From: Thalassia testudinum
Taxonomy: Eukaryota; Streptophyta; Magnoliopsida; Alismatales; Hydrocharitaceae
DNA: 64,000 nucleotides
Assembly: GCA_037157565.1 (NCBI GenBank)
Contig: JAZHRO010000056.1
Coordinates: 32,301,501-32,365,500, forward strand
Direction: 5' to 3'
Shown piece by piece: positions 31,711 to 43,341 of this stretch (the stretch's first letter is position 1; every line of letters starts with the position of its first letter). Below the pieces are notes generated by a model. The model saw only the letters and a program-made list of their open reading frames with translations. It was not told where the DNA came from and searched no databases. The translations under genes were made by a program, and so were the position numbers.

Positions 31711-33240
31711 GAACTCAAGCCTCTTCCCGACCATCTAAAGTATGTCTTTTTGGGTTTCAATCAGACATTTCCTGTGATTATAAACTCCAGACTCACACCT
31801 AACCAAGAATCCTATCTGATTACTGTTCTCCAGTAACATCGTAGAGCCATTAGATGGACTCTCGATGATTTGACTAGTATCAGCCCCTCTTACTGTATAC
31901 ACTGAAGAGGGCACACGACCTTCTCGAGAAATGCAGAGACGTTTGAATCCTAATCTGCAGGAGGTCATGAAAAAGGAGATCATTAAGTGGTTAGATGCAG
32001 GGATCACCTACCCGATCTCCAACAGTCAGTGGGTGAGTCTAGTCCAGGTTGTGCCTAAGAAGGTAGGACTCACCATCATCACGACTGAAATCGGAGATGT
32101 CATACCAACCTGTGTGGCTAACTTGTGGAGAGTCTGCATTACTTACAGAAGACTCAATTCCTCCACGAAGAAGGATCATTTCCCACTTCCGTTTATTGAT
32201 CAAATCCTCGAGAAACTAGCGGGAAATAGGTTCTTCTGCTTTTTGGATGGGTACTCCAGTTATAACCAGGTGGCAATCCATCCTGAGGACCAAGAGAAGA
32301 CCACTTTCACCTACCCCTTCGAGACATACGCATTCCGAAGGATGGCGTTCTATCTCTGCAATGCACCTGCGACTTTTCAGCAGTGCATGCTTACCATATT
32401 CTCAGATATGGTAGGTGATTATCTGGAAGTCCTCATGGATGACTTTTCAGTATTCGGAGCATCATTTGACTATTGTCTCCTGCACTTGGTCCAAATCCTC
32501 AAGCGGTGCATTGACATGAATCTGGTTCTCTCCTGGGAAAAGAGCCATTTCATGGTGTTTGCAGGAATTGTCCTGGGACATCTTATTTCAGAAAAAGGCA
32601 TCCAAGTCAATCGAGCCAAGGTGAACTTGATTTCCAAACTTTTGATGCCTAGCTCGATTAAGGACATCTGATCTTTTCTGGGGCACGTCGATTTCTACCG
32701 TCGATTTATTCCTAATTTCTTGAAAATCGTGTGCCCCCTGACCTCTCTACTCTCTATGGATGTACCTTTCGAAATCTCTAAGGAATGCACTCAAGCATTT
32801 GAAATCCTCCGTGACAGAGTTACCCAAACCCTAATCCTACAATCCCTTGATTGGTCTCAACCCTTTGAGATCATGTGCGATGCATCTGATTTCACTCTAG
32901 GAGTGGTATTGGGGCAGAAAATTGGCAGGAAACCCGTGGTCATCTAGTACGCTAGCAAGACACTTGACGAGGCTCAGCGTAGCCACACAGTTACTGAGAA
33001 AGAGCTACTAGCCATAGTATTTGCCCTGGAAAAATTCAAATCTTATCTCCTAGGTTCCTGTGTTATCATTTACTTGGATCACATAGCTGTGAGGCATCTC
33101 CTTATGAAGAAGGATGCAAAACCTCGATTAATCCACTGGATCTTGTTGTTGCAAGAATTTAACCTTGAGATTTCCGATAAAGTGGGAAAATTGAACGTGG
33201 TAGCTGATCACTTGTCCCACATTCCTTCTTAGATCATTGA
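31711..33240 (+). pseudogene. Reverse transcriptase and RNase H, element B (broken)
   Basis: It begins with LKYVFLGFNQTF in one frame and shifts before 31931. From there one frame runs through RT: RRLNPNLQEV, VQVVPKK, KDHFPLPFIDQ, FLDGYSSYNQ, LCNAPATFQQ and the catalytic LMDD near 32432. In place of the usual F/Y-M/V-DD the first residue is leucine. A TGA at 32669 precedes FLGHVDFYRRFIPNF. RNase H has [20 protein letters not shown] and VVADHLS. These are textbook Athila-lineage strings. Confidence 0.85.
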
Positions 33241-34565
33241 CCCTTCTGGACCCATCAAGGAACATTTTCCTGTTTAGCACCTCCTGACTATCAATACAGG
33301 GCTTCCATGGTTTGCTGATATAGTAAACTACCTGGCATCACATAAGATCCCGTCCAATTGGCCGAAGGCCAAGAAGGACAAATTCCTTTCCGATGCCAAG
33401 TATTACTTCTGGGAAGACCCGTATCTTTTCCGCATCGGTGCTGATCAGATAATCTGACAATGTGTTGCGGAAGCGGAAATTCAAGACATATTGTCTTTCT
33501 ACCATGACCAGGAATGCGGTGGACATTTTTCAGGTCATAAAACTGTAGCGAAAGTCCTCCAATGTGACTTCTATTGGCCCACAATTTTCAAAGACGCGTA
33601 CAATCACTGTAAAGCATGTACTCGTTGCCAGACCTTGGGCAACATGAGCCAACGTGATATGATGCCTTTACAGCCAATTTTGGTATGCGAAATTTTTGAC
33701 ATATGGGGGATTGATTTCATGGGACCCTTCCCTATCTCAGACGGCTTCGAGTACATTTTACTCGCTGTTGACTACATGTCCAAATGGATCAAAGCCATTC
33801 CAACCTGAACTAATGATCATAAAGTTATCAAATTCATTCATCAGAACATCTTTTTACGGTTTAGGATTCCACATGTGACAATTTTTGATGGAGGGACCCA
33901 TTTCACTAATGCTCAGTTCAGGTCACTAATGACCAAATGTGAGGTGTCACATTGAATCTCTACTCCTTACCACCCCGAAACTAATGGTCTAGCTGAGCTA
34001 TCAATCGGGAGATCAAGAAAGTCCTCCAGGTTACTGTTCGACCTGACAGGAAGGACTGGTCATCCCGGCTTCCGGAAGCTTTGTGAGCTTATAGAACCGC
34101 CCACAAAACCCAATTAGGTATGTCACCCTTCAGATTGGTGTACGGGAAGGCATGTCACCTCCCCGTCGAGTTGGAGCACAAAGCCTATTGGGCAGTACGG
34201 AACTGCAACCTAGACCTTTCTAAGGCAGGAACCCACAGAAAGCTTCAAATGAGTGAGATCGTTGAATTACACCACAACACATATGAGAACTCGCGAATTT
34301 ACAAAGGTTGGTTAAGGCCTTCACAACAAGCACATATCTAGAAAGATCTTCCATCCTAGTCAAAAGGTCGTACTCTTCGATGCCAAACTTAAACTGTTCC
34401 CAGGAAAGCTATGATCAAAATGGATCGGACCCTACCTAGTCCGACGAATCTTTGGAAATGGAGCCATTGAGATCAATCCACTCAGCCACGATTCCAAACC
34501 TTTCATCGTGAATGGTTAGAGACTCAAACAATTCATTGACTTGACCGATACAAATTTGGCTGAGA
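33241..34565 (+). pseudogene. Integrase, element B (broken)
   Basis: The zinc-binding part has HFSGHKT and CKACTRCQ near 33530-33630. The catalytic core follows with [10 protein letters not shown] near 33710 and a FDGGTHF segment near 33885, where the usual SDGG is changed. The frame then breaks near 33960 and again after the [16 protein letters not shown] block at 34120-34341. The C-terminal part continues out of frame with KLKLFPGK-like coding near 34390. At least four stops and one frameshift are visible, and I see no chromodomain, as expected for the Athila/Tat group. Confidence 0.82.
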
Positions 34566-36202
34566 TATCCTTTACCCTCCATTCTCCCTGAGCTCATTGC
34601 GCCCAGCCGATGGTGTAAAACTCAGTGCTTAACGGGAGGCAACCCGTCATCCTTAAAAAACCCGAAACCTTTCTTGACATTCCTATGTTGAATTCATAAT
34701 GCACTTTAGGGTTCATCCATTAAAACATCTGACCGCACCTCAGGTACCCATACCCGAGTCTAGAAATCATTCGCAACAGTCACCTTGACTCGTTTGCCCA
34801 CCCAAAGCCTGTTCTAATGAATGATCTAAGCTGAATTCGAACCCACCTAATTTACAATGGGGACATTGCAAATTATAGGCATGAGGGGGGATGAAAGTGC
34901 AAAACACCATGAAAACTCATCTCACAAGAAAAGGTTTCAAGAAAAAAATCACATATCACAAAAAACACCAAAAAAATAAAAAAAACCTTGAAAAAGAACA
35001 AAAAAATACTGAGGGGAGAGAAAATTTAGAGGCCATACAAATCATGAGGAGGAAAAGAGAAAAATGTCAAAAAAGGAGCACAAAATGAAAAAGAAAAAAG
35101 AAATAGTCATTAGTAAGAAATTAAGGGATTAACCGAAGTTCTAGACCACATCAAGAAAAAGAAAAATGAAGGAAAATAGTGCTAATGAGACACAAAAGAG
35201 ATTAGTAGGAACGTTGATCTTAGGCCTTTTGGGCTAGACTCTTAGGCTTAAAAATTTAAGTATCCACTAAGATCTAGATAGTCCTCAAGAGGTTGAGGAA
35301 AATGCAATGCTTAAGTATTAGGTCTAAGGCTTAGGGAGTATTCGACCTCGTTAACTGACCTTTAGTTTGCAGGACTCGGTAACCTAAGCACCCCAATCCA
35401 CACACAGTCTGGTTCAGTGCGCATAACTATCAAAATCACGCAAAAGTGTTTAAATGTTCTAAAAAAAGTCGCCTAGATTAGGAGCGGCCGATCAACACAA
35501 CTTGATTTGGACGAGTTCCCGGCACAGAGAGGCGAGAAATTCCCCTCGAAGATGCGTAATAGCATATCATCTCCTCAGTGCTTGTCTCCTAGGATATTTA
35601 CATATCCTACCGGGGGCACGAAGCACCCTATGCTGGTTCAGATGCCATGGGCGGCATTATGACAAAGTCTCGATTGCTAGGGCCTGGATTTAGCTACATA
35701 ACGCCATGGGCAAGATTATCTCGAAATCTCGAAAGCCAGGGTTCTGGGGGTTGCCTTGGGTGGTGCTATTATGAAGCATCAATTGCCAGGAACCTTTTGA
35801 GGATTGATGATGGGGACGAGGAATCTGATACATACCATGTTGAGAAGCCAATCCAAAGCTAGAAATAAAAAGAAAAGAGAGAGAAAGCTCTCCGAACAAA
35901 TAAATCCTCTGTCTCTCTCTTACAAAAAAAATGCACTGCAAAATGAACTGAGGCTAAAATATGTCTCAAGCACGGGTACTTTAACCGCAGAGTCCAACGA
36001 ACCTTAGGATAGTTCCTGTGGGCCTTAAAATCCTTCGCAAAGGATCGAGGCTATAGCTGGTCAGGTCCGGATCTTGGTTGGTACTTGAGTACCTCTAGGC
36101 TTACTATCGACATTCTAACCTAATCAAAAAGAAAATGCACTAGTCATAATTTGTGAACATTAAAGGAATTAATGGTCTGGAGCAGAAGTTAAAACCCTAA
36201 AA
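34566..36202 (+). other. 3' region of element B with internal polypurine block and triple repeat
   Basis: At 34854-34892 the run acaatggggacattgca is followed by ggcatgagggggg, matching the internal polypurine block of A, D and the array. An A-rich tract follows (34905-35110). Three related units of about 45 bp at 35643-35686, 35702-35747 and 35752-35794 share gcc(a/t)tggg, an attatga-like centre and a gccagg-like end. I see no conserved reading frame. Confidence 0.6.
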
Positions 36203-36240
36203 TTTTGCTACGGGACTAGCAAAAGCTAGGCATAGGGGTA
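36203..36240 (+). promoter_or_regulatory. Hairpin and terminal polypurine tract of element B
   Basis: Eight-bp arms ttttgcta and tagcaaaa enclose cgggac, followed by gctaggcataggggta directly at the LTR start. The layout is the same as in element A. Confidence 0.78.
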
Positions 36241-39001
36241 TGATGGGAACACCATAATGAGGCCTATCTAGCACATTTTGACCTAGAAAAGAGAACAAAA
36301 GCTCCTACATAACCAACTGGAGGTCATAACCCAAGGAAAAACCCTTCTGAAAGAAAAGTAAGAAATAAGGGGTAAAACTACAATTTTACCATTGCAGTGC
36401 ATCAATAGGATTTCTCTTGGGCTAAACACAGGTCAAATGGTCCTAACAAGATAAAAAGTGGGTTGGTTCAAATAGAAAAGGGTTCATGTGAAATCTAGGA
36501 ATTAAATGACTTCTTGTAACCCTAAAAAAGACCCACTTTATTTAATAAGGTTCTGGTTAAAATAAAATTCACTTAAACCCTCTAAAAATCATGGAAAAAT
36601 ATCCTCTAGGGTTTGGAACCTTCAAATTGACCCTTAGAACCTATTTTGACCTAAATAGGTGTCCCACTCAAATGTTTGCCCTAAAATGGGTTGTTGGGCA
36701 AATTGCCCAGTCAAACGTGGTCAAACATAAAATCCAACTTCACCATTGGATTCCTTAAATCTAAATTATGTTTTTACAAAAATTTGGACATAAGGGGAAT
36801 TCACCTTGACCAACTTTGTAAACTAGTCCAGCGTAATGACATTTATACCCCTAACTTTTGAAAACCTTTGTAGACACCCCCTAGCTTCCTCGTCATTCTT
36901 TGCAATTAGGTCCCTCTGCCATTACAGTGGAGGGAATCCTACTTCGGCAAGGATTCAAGGGAAAGAACTCCCTAATTCCTCAGAGAATCCTTCTCAAATT
37001 TGAAAGGGAGATTCTCTATGAAATCCCCGTTCATGTGAACCTAATTTGGAGCTCCAACTTCTACCCAATCTCTCATTCGAATGCATGAGAGATTTGGGTC
37101 TTTTCGACCTTTTATCTCCGGCAAGGTTGCCGTGCTTGGAATCTTGGCTTCTATGCACAAGGCCCTCTGCCAGGGACTATAAAAGGGTCCCCAGATTCTT
37201 CCGCTCCTCCCAAACTTGAACTGGCCTAAGATACCCACCAATTTCCTCTCTTCCCCTCTGGCCAACCTCACAGCAAGCTCTGGCGACTCCTATCTGCTCT
37301 TGTCACTTTTCCACAATACCAATGGCAGAGCTACCTTTGTCTCCTTCGTCAGCATCGCACCACACCAGCTGACGCTCCTACTTCCCTCTCATCGTCGCCG
37401 TCCTCCTCTCACTGGGCCTTCGTCTCCGGTGACGGCACGTACGAACCATTCACCTCCTCCGCTCCCCCCTTCGTCTATTCCCTCTCAGATAAGTCCTCTA
37501 TCTCTGCTCACCACTTTTCTCGCATTTATTTCTTAAAATCCGCCTCGACACTCGTGAACCACCTCCATCTTCTCCACCTTCGGCAGACCACCGACGAGGT
37601 GATCCCGCTGCTCCACGCATCCACCCACCTCGCCAACCACCTCACGAGCTCCGCCATGTCTCACTAATCATAACCCCTCCCTCCATTCATTGCCACACGC
37701 CCCCAACACGTCCCCCGAACACACCCATCTTCACAGCCACAGGGAGACCTAGGCACGCATGCTCAGGCCACCCTGCGCCACGCCGACCACCATGCCACCT
37801 TCGCCGTGCTCAGGTGAAGCTTCCTGTGTGTTTTTGATGAGGCTGCGAGGCCATTTGCTTGTGGATAGGGTTTAGGCCTCCGCCGCCATTGAAGCAGGCT
37901 CGAAGAATCTAGCAAGCTTGTTCCAGGACCCCAGGCTCCAGGCTTTAGGTTCAAGGACGATGCGAATTTCACTCATGCACACTATCAACCTAGCTATTGG
38001 AGTCAAAGCCCCACACAGCTGCTACAATTCGCGAGAACTTCTGCTGTGGGAGCGCCTGCGAAGAAGGTGGGACATTTAGTCCCACCTTGGAAGATCAAGA
38101 GTGGGCGTAGTGGAATAAAAGGGAAAAGTATCAAGGGCTTATTGCCTCTGTCATGGGGTGAGGTCCTACTCACCCATCACCTCATCTGCGACCCACACCC
38201 CACGGACCTGGTTCTGACTCGACTACTCGTGCACTCCTCGCCCACCACCACACGCTGGTGGGCCTGGTCTCGGGTGCGCTAACCCGACCCGATAACCTGA
38301 GAAGGCTCTGGGAGAGAGAGCCTAAGAGAGAAGAAAGAAGAGAGATCGCCGGGAGGGTAGGGGTAGGTTTTGCTCTCAAGGGAAAAAGTGGAAGAAGAAG
38401 CCACGGGTGAAGCCAAAGAAGAGAAAGGAGGAAGCCGCAGAGGAAGCTAACGCAGAAGAAGCCAAAGGAAGAAGGAGAGGGTAGAAGCCTAAGCAGCTAA
38501 GGAAGGAGAAGGCAAAGCATAGCTGAAGAGGATCAAGGCTGAAGAAGAGCTGAAGTCAGAGACATAAAAAGAAAGAAGAGAAAGAATAAATCAGAAAGAA
38601 GCTAAGGCCAGAGCAAATCAAAGAAGAGGAAGAAAGAGCCATGAAGAAACAAGGCCGTCATAGGTAGAAAACAGAGGAAAGAAGAGAAAGAAGAAGAATC
38701 AGATCAGTAGAGAAATCAAAGACAACACCGTAGCACTTGACATTTAAGACGTTTGATTTTAACATCAGACGTCCACACTTTATTTTGAGCTTCTATATAC
38801 ATTGAGATTATATTTCTTGCTTAATAACTTTTCATATTTTATCAAATTTGAAAGTTGTGTTCTTAGTTTTTGAACCCAATTTGCTCCCTGTGTTCGACCT
38901 TGGATTTACATTTTTCGAATAATAAAATTCATTTGTTTTTGAAGTGATTTTGGCTATACTATGATGCATTTATTTTAAAACCCGATTTTTCCTTCAAAAT
39001 A
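36241..39001 (+). repeat. 3' LTR of element B
   Basis: It is 2761 bp and starts TGATGGGAACAC. The end reads AAATA, so the terminal CA is mutated to TA. The TATA box is at 37177-37185 and the purine tract at 38320-38720. Confidence 0.87.
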
Positions 39002-39256
39002 ATGGTACTGTACCACCCTCAAATCCTCCACTCCCTAGGGTAGGCGTGTACCCTTGGTTGTCCCCCATTGCCAGGCTTCCTTCCTTGGCTGGCGTGGGCA
39101 CAAGTGAGAAGAGAAGAGGGGAAGGCACTAAGGGGACAGAATATCCCCTTAATCTTCATCTTCTTCCTCTTCTTATTCTATTGACATTCTATGTAGGTGG
39201 AAATATAGGTAAAAAAGTTGTAGCCAAGGGTGAATTTTTTTGGTGGAATATGATGG

Positions 39257-39266
39257 GTATTTATAG
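39257..39266 (-). promoter_or_regulatory. TATA box of the shared array LTR
   Basis: On the minus strand it reads ctataaatac. The truncated LTR at 48013-49366 ends one to two bases short of the matching point, so it has lost this box. Confidence 0.5.
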
Positions 39267-40617
39267 AGGTGGAGAGGGGGGTAGTAGGCATGGGTTAGGT
39301 GGAGAGCTAGGATGTGTTTAGGTGGTGGTTATGGGTAGTTAGAATGATCCTAGGGCTAGGGTTAGTTGACGCCAACTAAAGGGGTGCCATGGGGTGGTTA
39401 GGGTGGTGAAAGGACACCTATATTTGGTGCCAACTATAGGGTTTCTAGAAGGGGTCTTAGGTGGATGGTGGAGATGGGTTTAAGGCTTAGGTGTAGGGTG
39501 GAGATTGATGGGTTTTTGGAGGGAAAGTTGGTGCCAAAAGGGAAGGGTTCTAGAAGGTTAATTTGGAGGGAAAATAGGTCGCTTTTGGTGGTGGTGATGG
39601 GGTGAAGGGGTGTAATGTTGGTGGTGCCAATTTTTAGCAGGAGTAAGTAGCTAGCTTAGGTGGACTTGTTGGTAGAGCCAGCTAGGGTTGAGTTAAAGGA
39701 GGTGGATGGCTAAGGGAGCTGGAGTCTAACTAAGCTAAGCTAAGCTAAGCTAGCTTAGCTAGTAGTGGAGTGGAGGAGTAGGCATGTGGAGCTTAGGGTT
39801 TGAGGAGAGGAGCTGGATATGAAGAGTCTGGAACTGAATTGGAGCTGGTAGCTACTGAAGAGCTCAACATGGGGCTACTCTAGCTGGCCTAGCTTGCTAG
39901 TTCTTTGCTAGCTACTAGGCCAAGCTAAAGTGAGCTGGCTTTTGCTAAATTAAGCAGCGGTGAGCTGAGTCTGGTGCTCCCAGGGAGGATTGAGCTGCTT
40001 GAGGTAACTAAGGCAGCTTAGCTCAACCTAGTTGAGCTAAGCTGAGTCCCTGGGAGCTGGACTTGAGCTTCCCGAGCTGGAATGAATTCATCTTCAGCTG
40101 GCTGGAGTTGAGTGGAGCTAGATCAGGCTGGTCCTGAGCTGAGGTGAACTCCAATCAACTCAACTGAGCTAGCTAGAGCTCCCTGCGAACTCATGGGAGA
40201 TGAGATGAGCTAGACTCAGCTAAGTTGAGCTGGATATGAGTTGACCTGAGCTTAGGTAAGCTGAGATGAGCTCTCTTGAGCTGCCATTCATCTCAGATGA
40301 GCTAAATGGAGCTAGGATGAGTTGACCCTAGTCCAAGTGAGCTTGATTCCAACAATGGTGAGCTGGATCAAGCTGAGTTCCAGCTAGTTTGAGCTTCTCC
40401 TTCACCTGTTTCCTTCCTGAGTGCTAGGGTTCTAGGGATCTATTAATTTGTTCATCCCTAACACTCACAAAAACACATTAAAAAGATAATAAAAAGTGCA
40501 ATGCATGCCTAACCTAATTTATGACTAAATGAAATCCAAAAACCTACCTGCGAAGCAAAACCCTAAGAGCTAGGATTGTTTTAATGCGAAAGAATGATGA
40601 TAAACTGGCATTTATCA

Positions 40618-40633
40618 CACCCCCATACTTATC
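40618..40633 (-). promoter_or_regulatory. Terminal polypurine tract, array right copy
   Basis: On the minus strand it reads gataagtatgggggtg and abuts the LTR start TGATAAATG. A purine-rich gattagaaaaa run precedes it where A, B and D have a hairpin; here the arms are degraded. Confidence 0.75.
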
Positions 40634-42021
40634 TTTTTCTAATCTCTTAGCAAAACCTTAATTTTTACAAAACATAATTTTTGGGAAATCTAATTTTTTT
40701 GACTTTTGAGGAAAAAGAGACTATAGGACCTTGGTTTGTTCAAACACAGGAGGTATGGGATTTGTTAAAGATAAACAACGGGATTTGTTTTTGGATCCAA
40801 AAATTAGACAAAACGGGATCAATATATCCTCCAAAAAATTCACAGATTAACTCCTTGTTAATTCAGATGACTTGAAAGTTTTGTTTTTAGGATTTTTCTG
40901 GCTCTTGAATCTGATTTGCAACTTGCAATAACCTTTAAAACCTTGTGTCCATGCTTGTGAAAAGCCAACATTTATAAGGGCCTATTTTTGTTTAAAACTT
41001 TTTTTTTATCCCCCATGCTTATTTCTAGCTTAGTCTTACAACAGATGTGTCGAAATCATCATTCCCATTTCCAATCCTTGAGCGCGCTCTGGCGCCAGTA
41101 CTTCGGGATAGCACTGTCCATGACACCACCTAAGAGCTCACAACCCCAAGTCACAATGCGATGTAAAGGGGCGCTCCAAGCAAACTCAAGTTCTTGCTCC
41201 GACACTATAGGTAGAGCAACAACCAGATGCTAAAATGCGGTTAAATGCTCCATCTAAAGATATGAAATATAGATATGGGGCAGTGCCGAGGCGATAACAT
41301 GTTGACATCGCATCCTCAAAGGAGGCATTTTCCTCCTTCTCGGTGGTGGGAACTCAAACCAATGATCTGCTTCAAACTTTTTACTAAGTCCAAAAAGGGG
41401 GGGTCTTTTCTAATTTTTAGTGATTTTTAGGTGTTGGCTTGTGTGTGAAATTTGACGCAAGAAGTTTCACAAGAAATGCAAGTTTTTGAATATGAAACTA
41501 AGCCGGATACTTTCCATATTACGAAAGAGGATCAAGTCACCTGAACTACCACAAGTTTAGGTGGAATTTTGGAGAAGGATATCTGGTTTAGTCTAAAAAT
41601 AAACACTAAGATTCTAATGTTCAGATCCATATCCTCATCCCATGTTTGTTAAAGAATAAATCCCATTGTACCAAAAGTGATTATTTTCAACCTTAGTTCA
41701 TATTTCAAAATTTTTCCTTAAAAAGTTTCAATATTTATATATATTTGGGTATGCATGCCAGAAAATAAAGATGACTAAAATATGCATGTTTTTAGGTTTT
41801 GAAAATCCTAATTAGTCATCAAAATTTTAAAAATACCCCCCATGCTTAAGATATGCAATGTCATGCAATAGGAGGGAAAGAGGGATTACCATAGTAAAAG
41901 GTGGTCGAGCTTAGGATAGTCAAAACCTGGGGAAAAGAAAGAGAAAGACGCAAAAAGAAAATGATGGGTTACCTCCCATCTAGTGCTATCTTTTATGCCA
42001 TTCAGCCGGGCGTAGTGTGCA
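40634..42021 (-). other. 3' untranslated region, array right copy
   Basis: Mostly AT-rich, with one GC-richer island at about 41070-41300. The internal polypurine block lies on the minus strand at 41834-41869. The first copy of the 1996-bp duplication begins at 41346. Open frames here (40681-40875, 40988-41233) are plus-strand chance frames. Confidence 0.55.
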
Positions 42022-43341
42022 TTAGTGATCAACTGTGGTCGGTTTGGTGAAATCGAAGGATTTAGATGGAAGATTTGGGGTATGATCAAAATAGGGCTTT
42101 AAACATTGGGCGTTGACTTGAAATGTCGTATTAGTTTTAGGATCAAAAAGATCAACAGCGCTGTACAAATAAGTTTTGAGGACAATAAAGGGGCCGGTCC
42201 ATTTGGATTTTAATTTTCCAGGAAAAAGACGTAACCTAGCATCAAAAAGCCAAATGCGTTGATTAATGTCAAAGTGTTTTCGAACAATGTATTTATCATG
42301 AAATTTCTTTGTTCGATCTTTATAAATCCTCGCATTTTCATAGGAAAAATTACATAATTCTTCCAATTCAGTTAATTTTAGTTTTCTATGGATACCGCCG
42401 TCTGATAAATCCATGTTTAATTGTTTTATTGCCCAAAAAGCCTATGTTCTAGTTCTACCAGCAGATGACATGCCTTCCCAAAAATCAGACAAAAGGGAGA
42501 CATTCCAAGCCGGGTTTCGAAAGCGGTATGGTAGGCCCATAAAGCGTCGTCCAATTTGGTGAACCAGTCTTTACGGTCAGGCCTAACTGTCTTTTGTAAA
42601 ATATTTTTGATTTCCTAGTTAGAAACTTTTGCCTAGCCATTTGTTTGGGGATGATAAGGTGTGAAAATTTTATGATTAACCCCATATTTAGAAAGAAGGT
42701 GATGGAATTGTGAATGAGTGAAACGTGAGACTCCATCACTGATAATGGCTTTTGGAATGCCGAATCTTGAGAAAATATTCTTCTTAAGAAATTTGACAAC
42801 CACACGGTGATCATTAGTGAGGGTGGGTATTGCTTCTATCCACTTAGAAACATAGTCAACTGCGACTAGTATATATAAATACCCACCAGAGTTGACGAAC
42901 AGTCCCATGAAGTCGATGCCCCATACATCAAAAATTTCAACCTCTAAAATTGGATTAAAGTGCATCATATCCTTCCGAGTCATGTTGCTGATGCTCTGGA
43001 AACACACATAGAACTGAACAAAATTATGAGCATCTTTGTGCAAGCTAGGCCAAAAGAATCCAGCATTAAGGATTTTAACTGTAGTTTTCTTGCCTGAAAA
43101 ATGTCCGCCACAGGCCATTGAATGACAATGTGTCAGAATATCATGGATTTCATAATCAGGGACACATTGCCGAATGACCTGATCGGCACAAATGCGGAAA
43201 AGGTCAGGCTCCTCCCAAAAATAGTATTTAATGTCAACAAAGAACTTATCCCGTTTTGTTTTTGGCCAATCAACGGGGATTCATTCTGTTGCTAAGTAGT
43301 TCACGATGGGCGCAAACCAAGGGAGGGTGGTGGCAGCTAAA
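41346..43341 (-). repeat. Tandem duplication, first 1996-bp unit
   Basis: The unit runs from gtgggaactcaaacc to cagctaaa and is followed directly by a second unit of the same length (43342-45337). It spans part of the 3' region and the integrase C-terminal two thirds. By eye five of the first 215 bases differ, mostly C/T or A/G changes, so the duplication is fairly recent. No LTR or target duplication bounds it. Confidence 0.85.
42022..43270 (-). pseudogene. Integrase, duplicated extra copy (broken)
   Basis: On the minus strand, 43118 downward reads GGHFSGKKT, then a WGIDFMG core block, ISDGVSRFTHSQF and TPYHPQTNG before a stop near 42633. Coding resumes in another frame and again at 42414-42022 with the LFPGKLKSKWTGPF C-terminal module. 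This unit lies downstream of the other copy, so it is a second, redundant integrase tail. Confidence 0.75.

Larger units (their letters stand above)
25213..39001 (+). mobile_element. Element B: Athila-type LTR retrotransposon, decayed
   Basis: It is about 13.8 kb. The LTRs are 25213-27969 (2757 bp) and 36241-39001 (2761 bp). The target duplication is GTGGT (25208-25212) and ATGGT (39002-39006). The internal order is primer site, leader, gag, protease, RT/RNase H, integrase, then a long 3' region with two polypurine blocks. Many stops and at least four frameshifts are visible. By eye about 14 of the first 212 LTR bases differ. Confidence 0.88.
6359..40617 (-). repeat. Shared LTR of the array, in three blocks
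   Basis: Blocks are 6359-6845, 24976-25212 and 39007-40617, about 2.33 kb in total once elements A and B are removed. In plus orientation the LTR runs from TGATGAGG to TTTATCA, so it is TG...CA on both strands. The primer site at 6336-6353 abuts one end and a polypurine tract at 40618-40633 abuts the other. The block 39268-40617 matches 48013-49366, the truncated LTR at the array's right end. A TATA box lies on the minus strand at 39257-39266. Much of the U3 (about 39700-40400) is a degenerate AGCT-rich repeat. Confidence 0.8.

Noticed and set aside
34891..35088. Lysine-rich 65-codon frame after pol in B
   Set aside because: It lies in an A-rich tract directly after the internal polypurine block, where lysine codons occur by composition.
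39728..39756. CRISPR-like array from the aagct repeats
   Set aside because: It is a microsatellite with no spacers, inside a plant LTR.
40618..42021. An env-like third gene between pol and the 3' LTR of the array
   Set aside because: Some Athila elements have one there, but I see no long minus-strand frame, signal peptide or membrane segment in this copy, nor in B.
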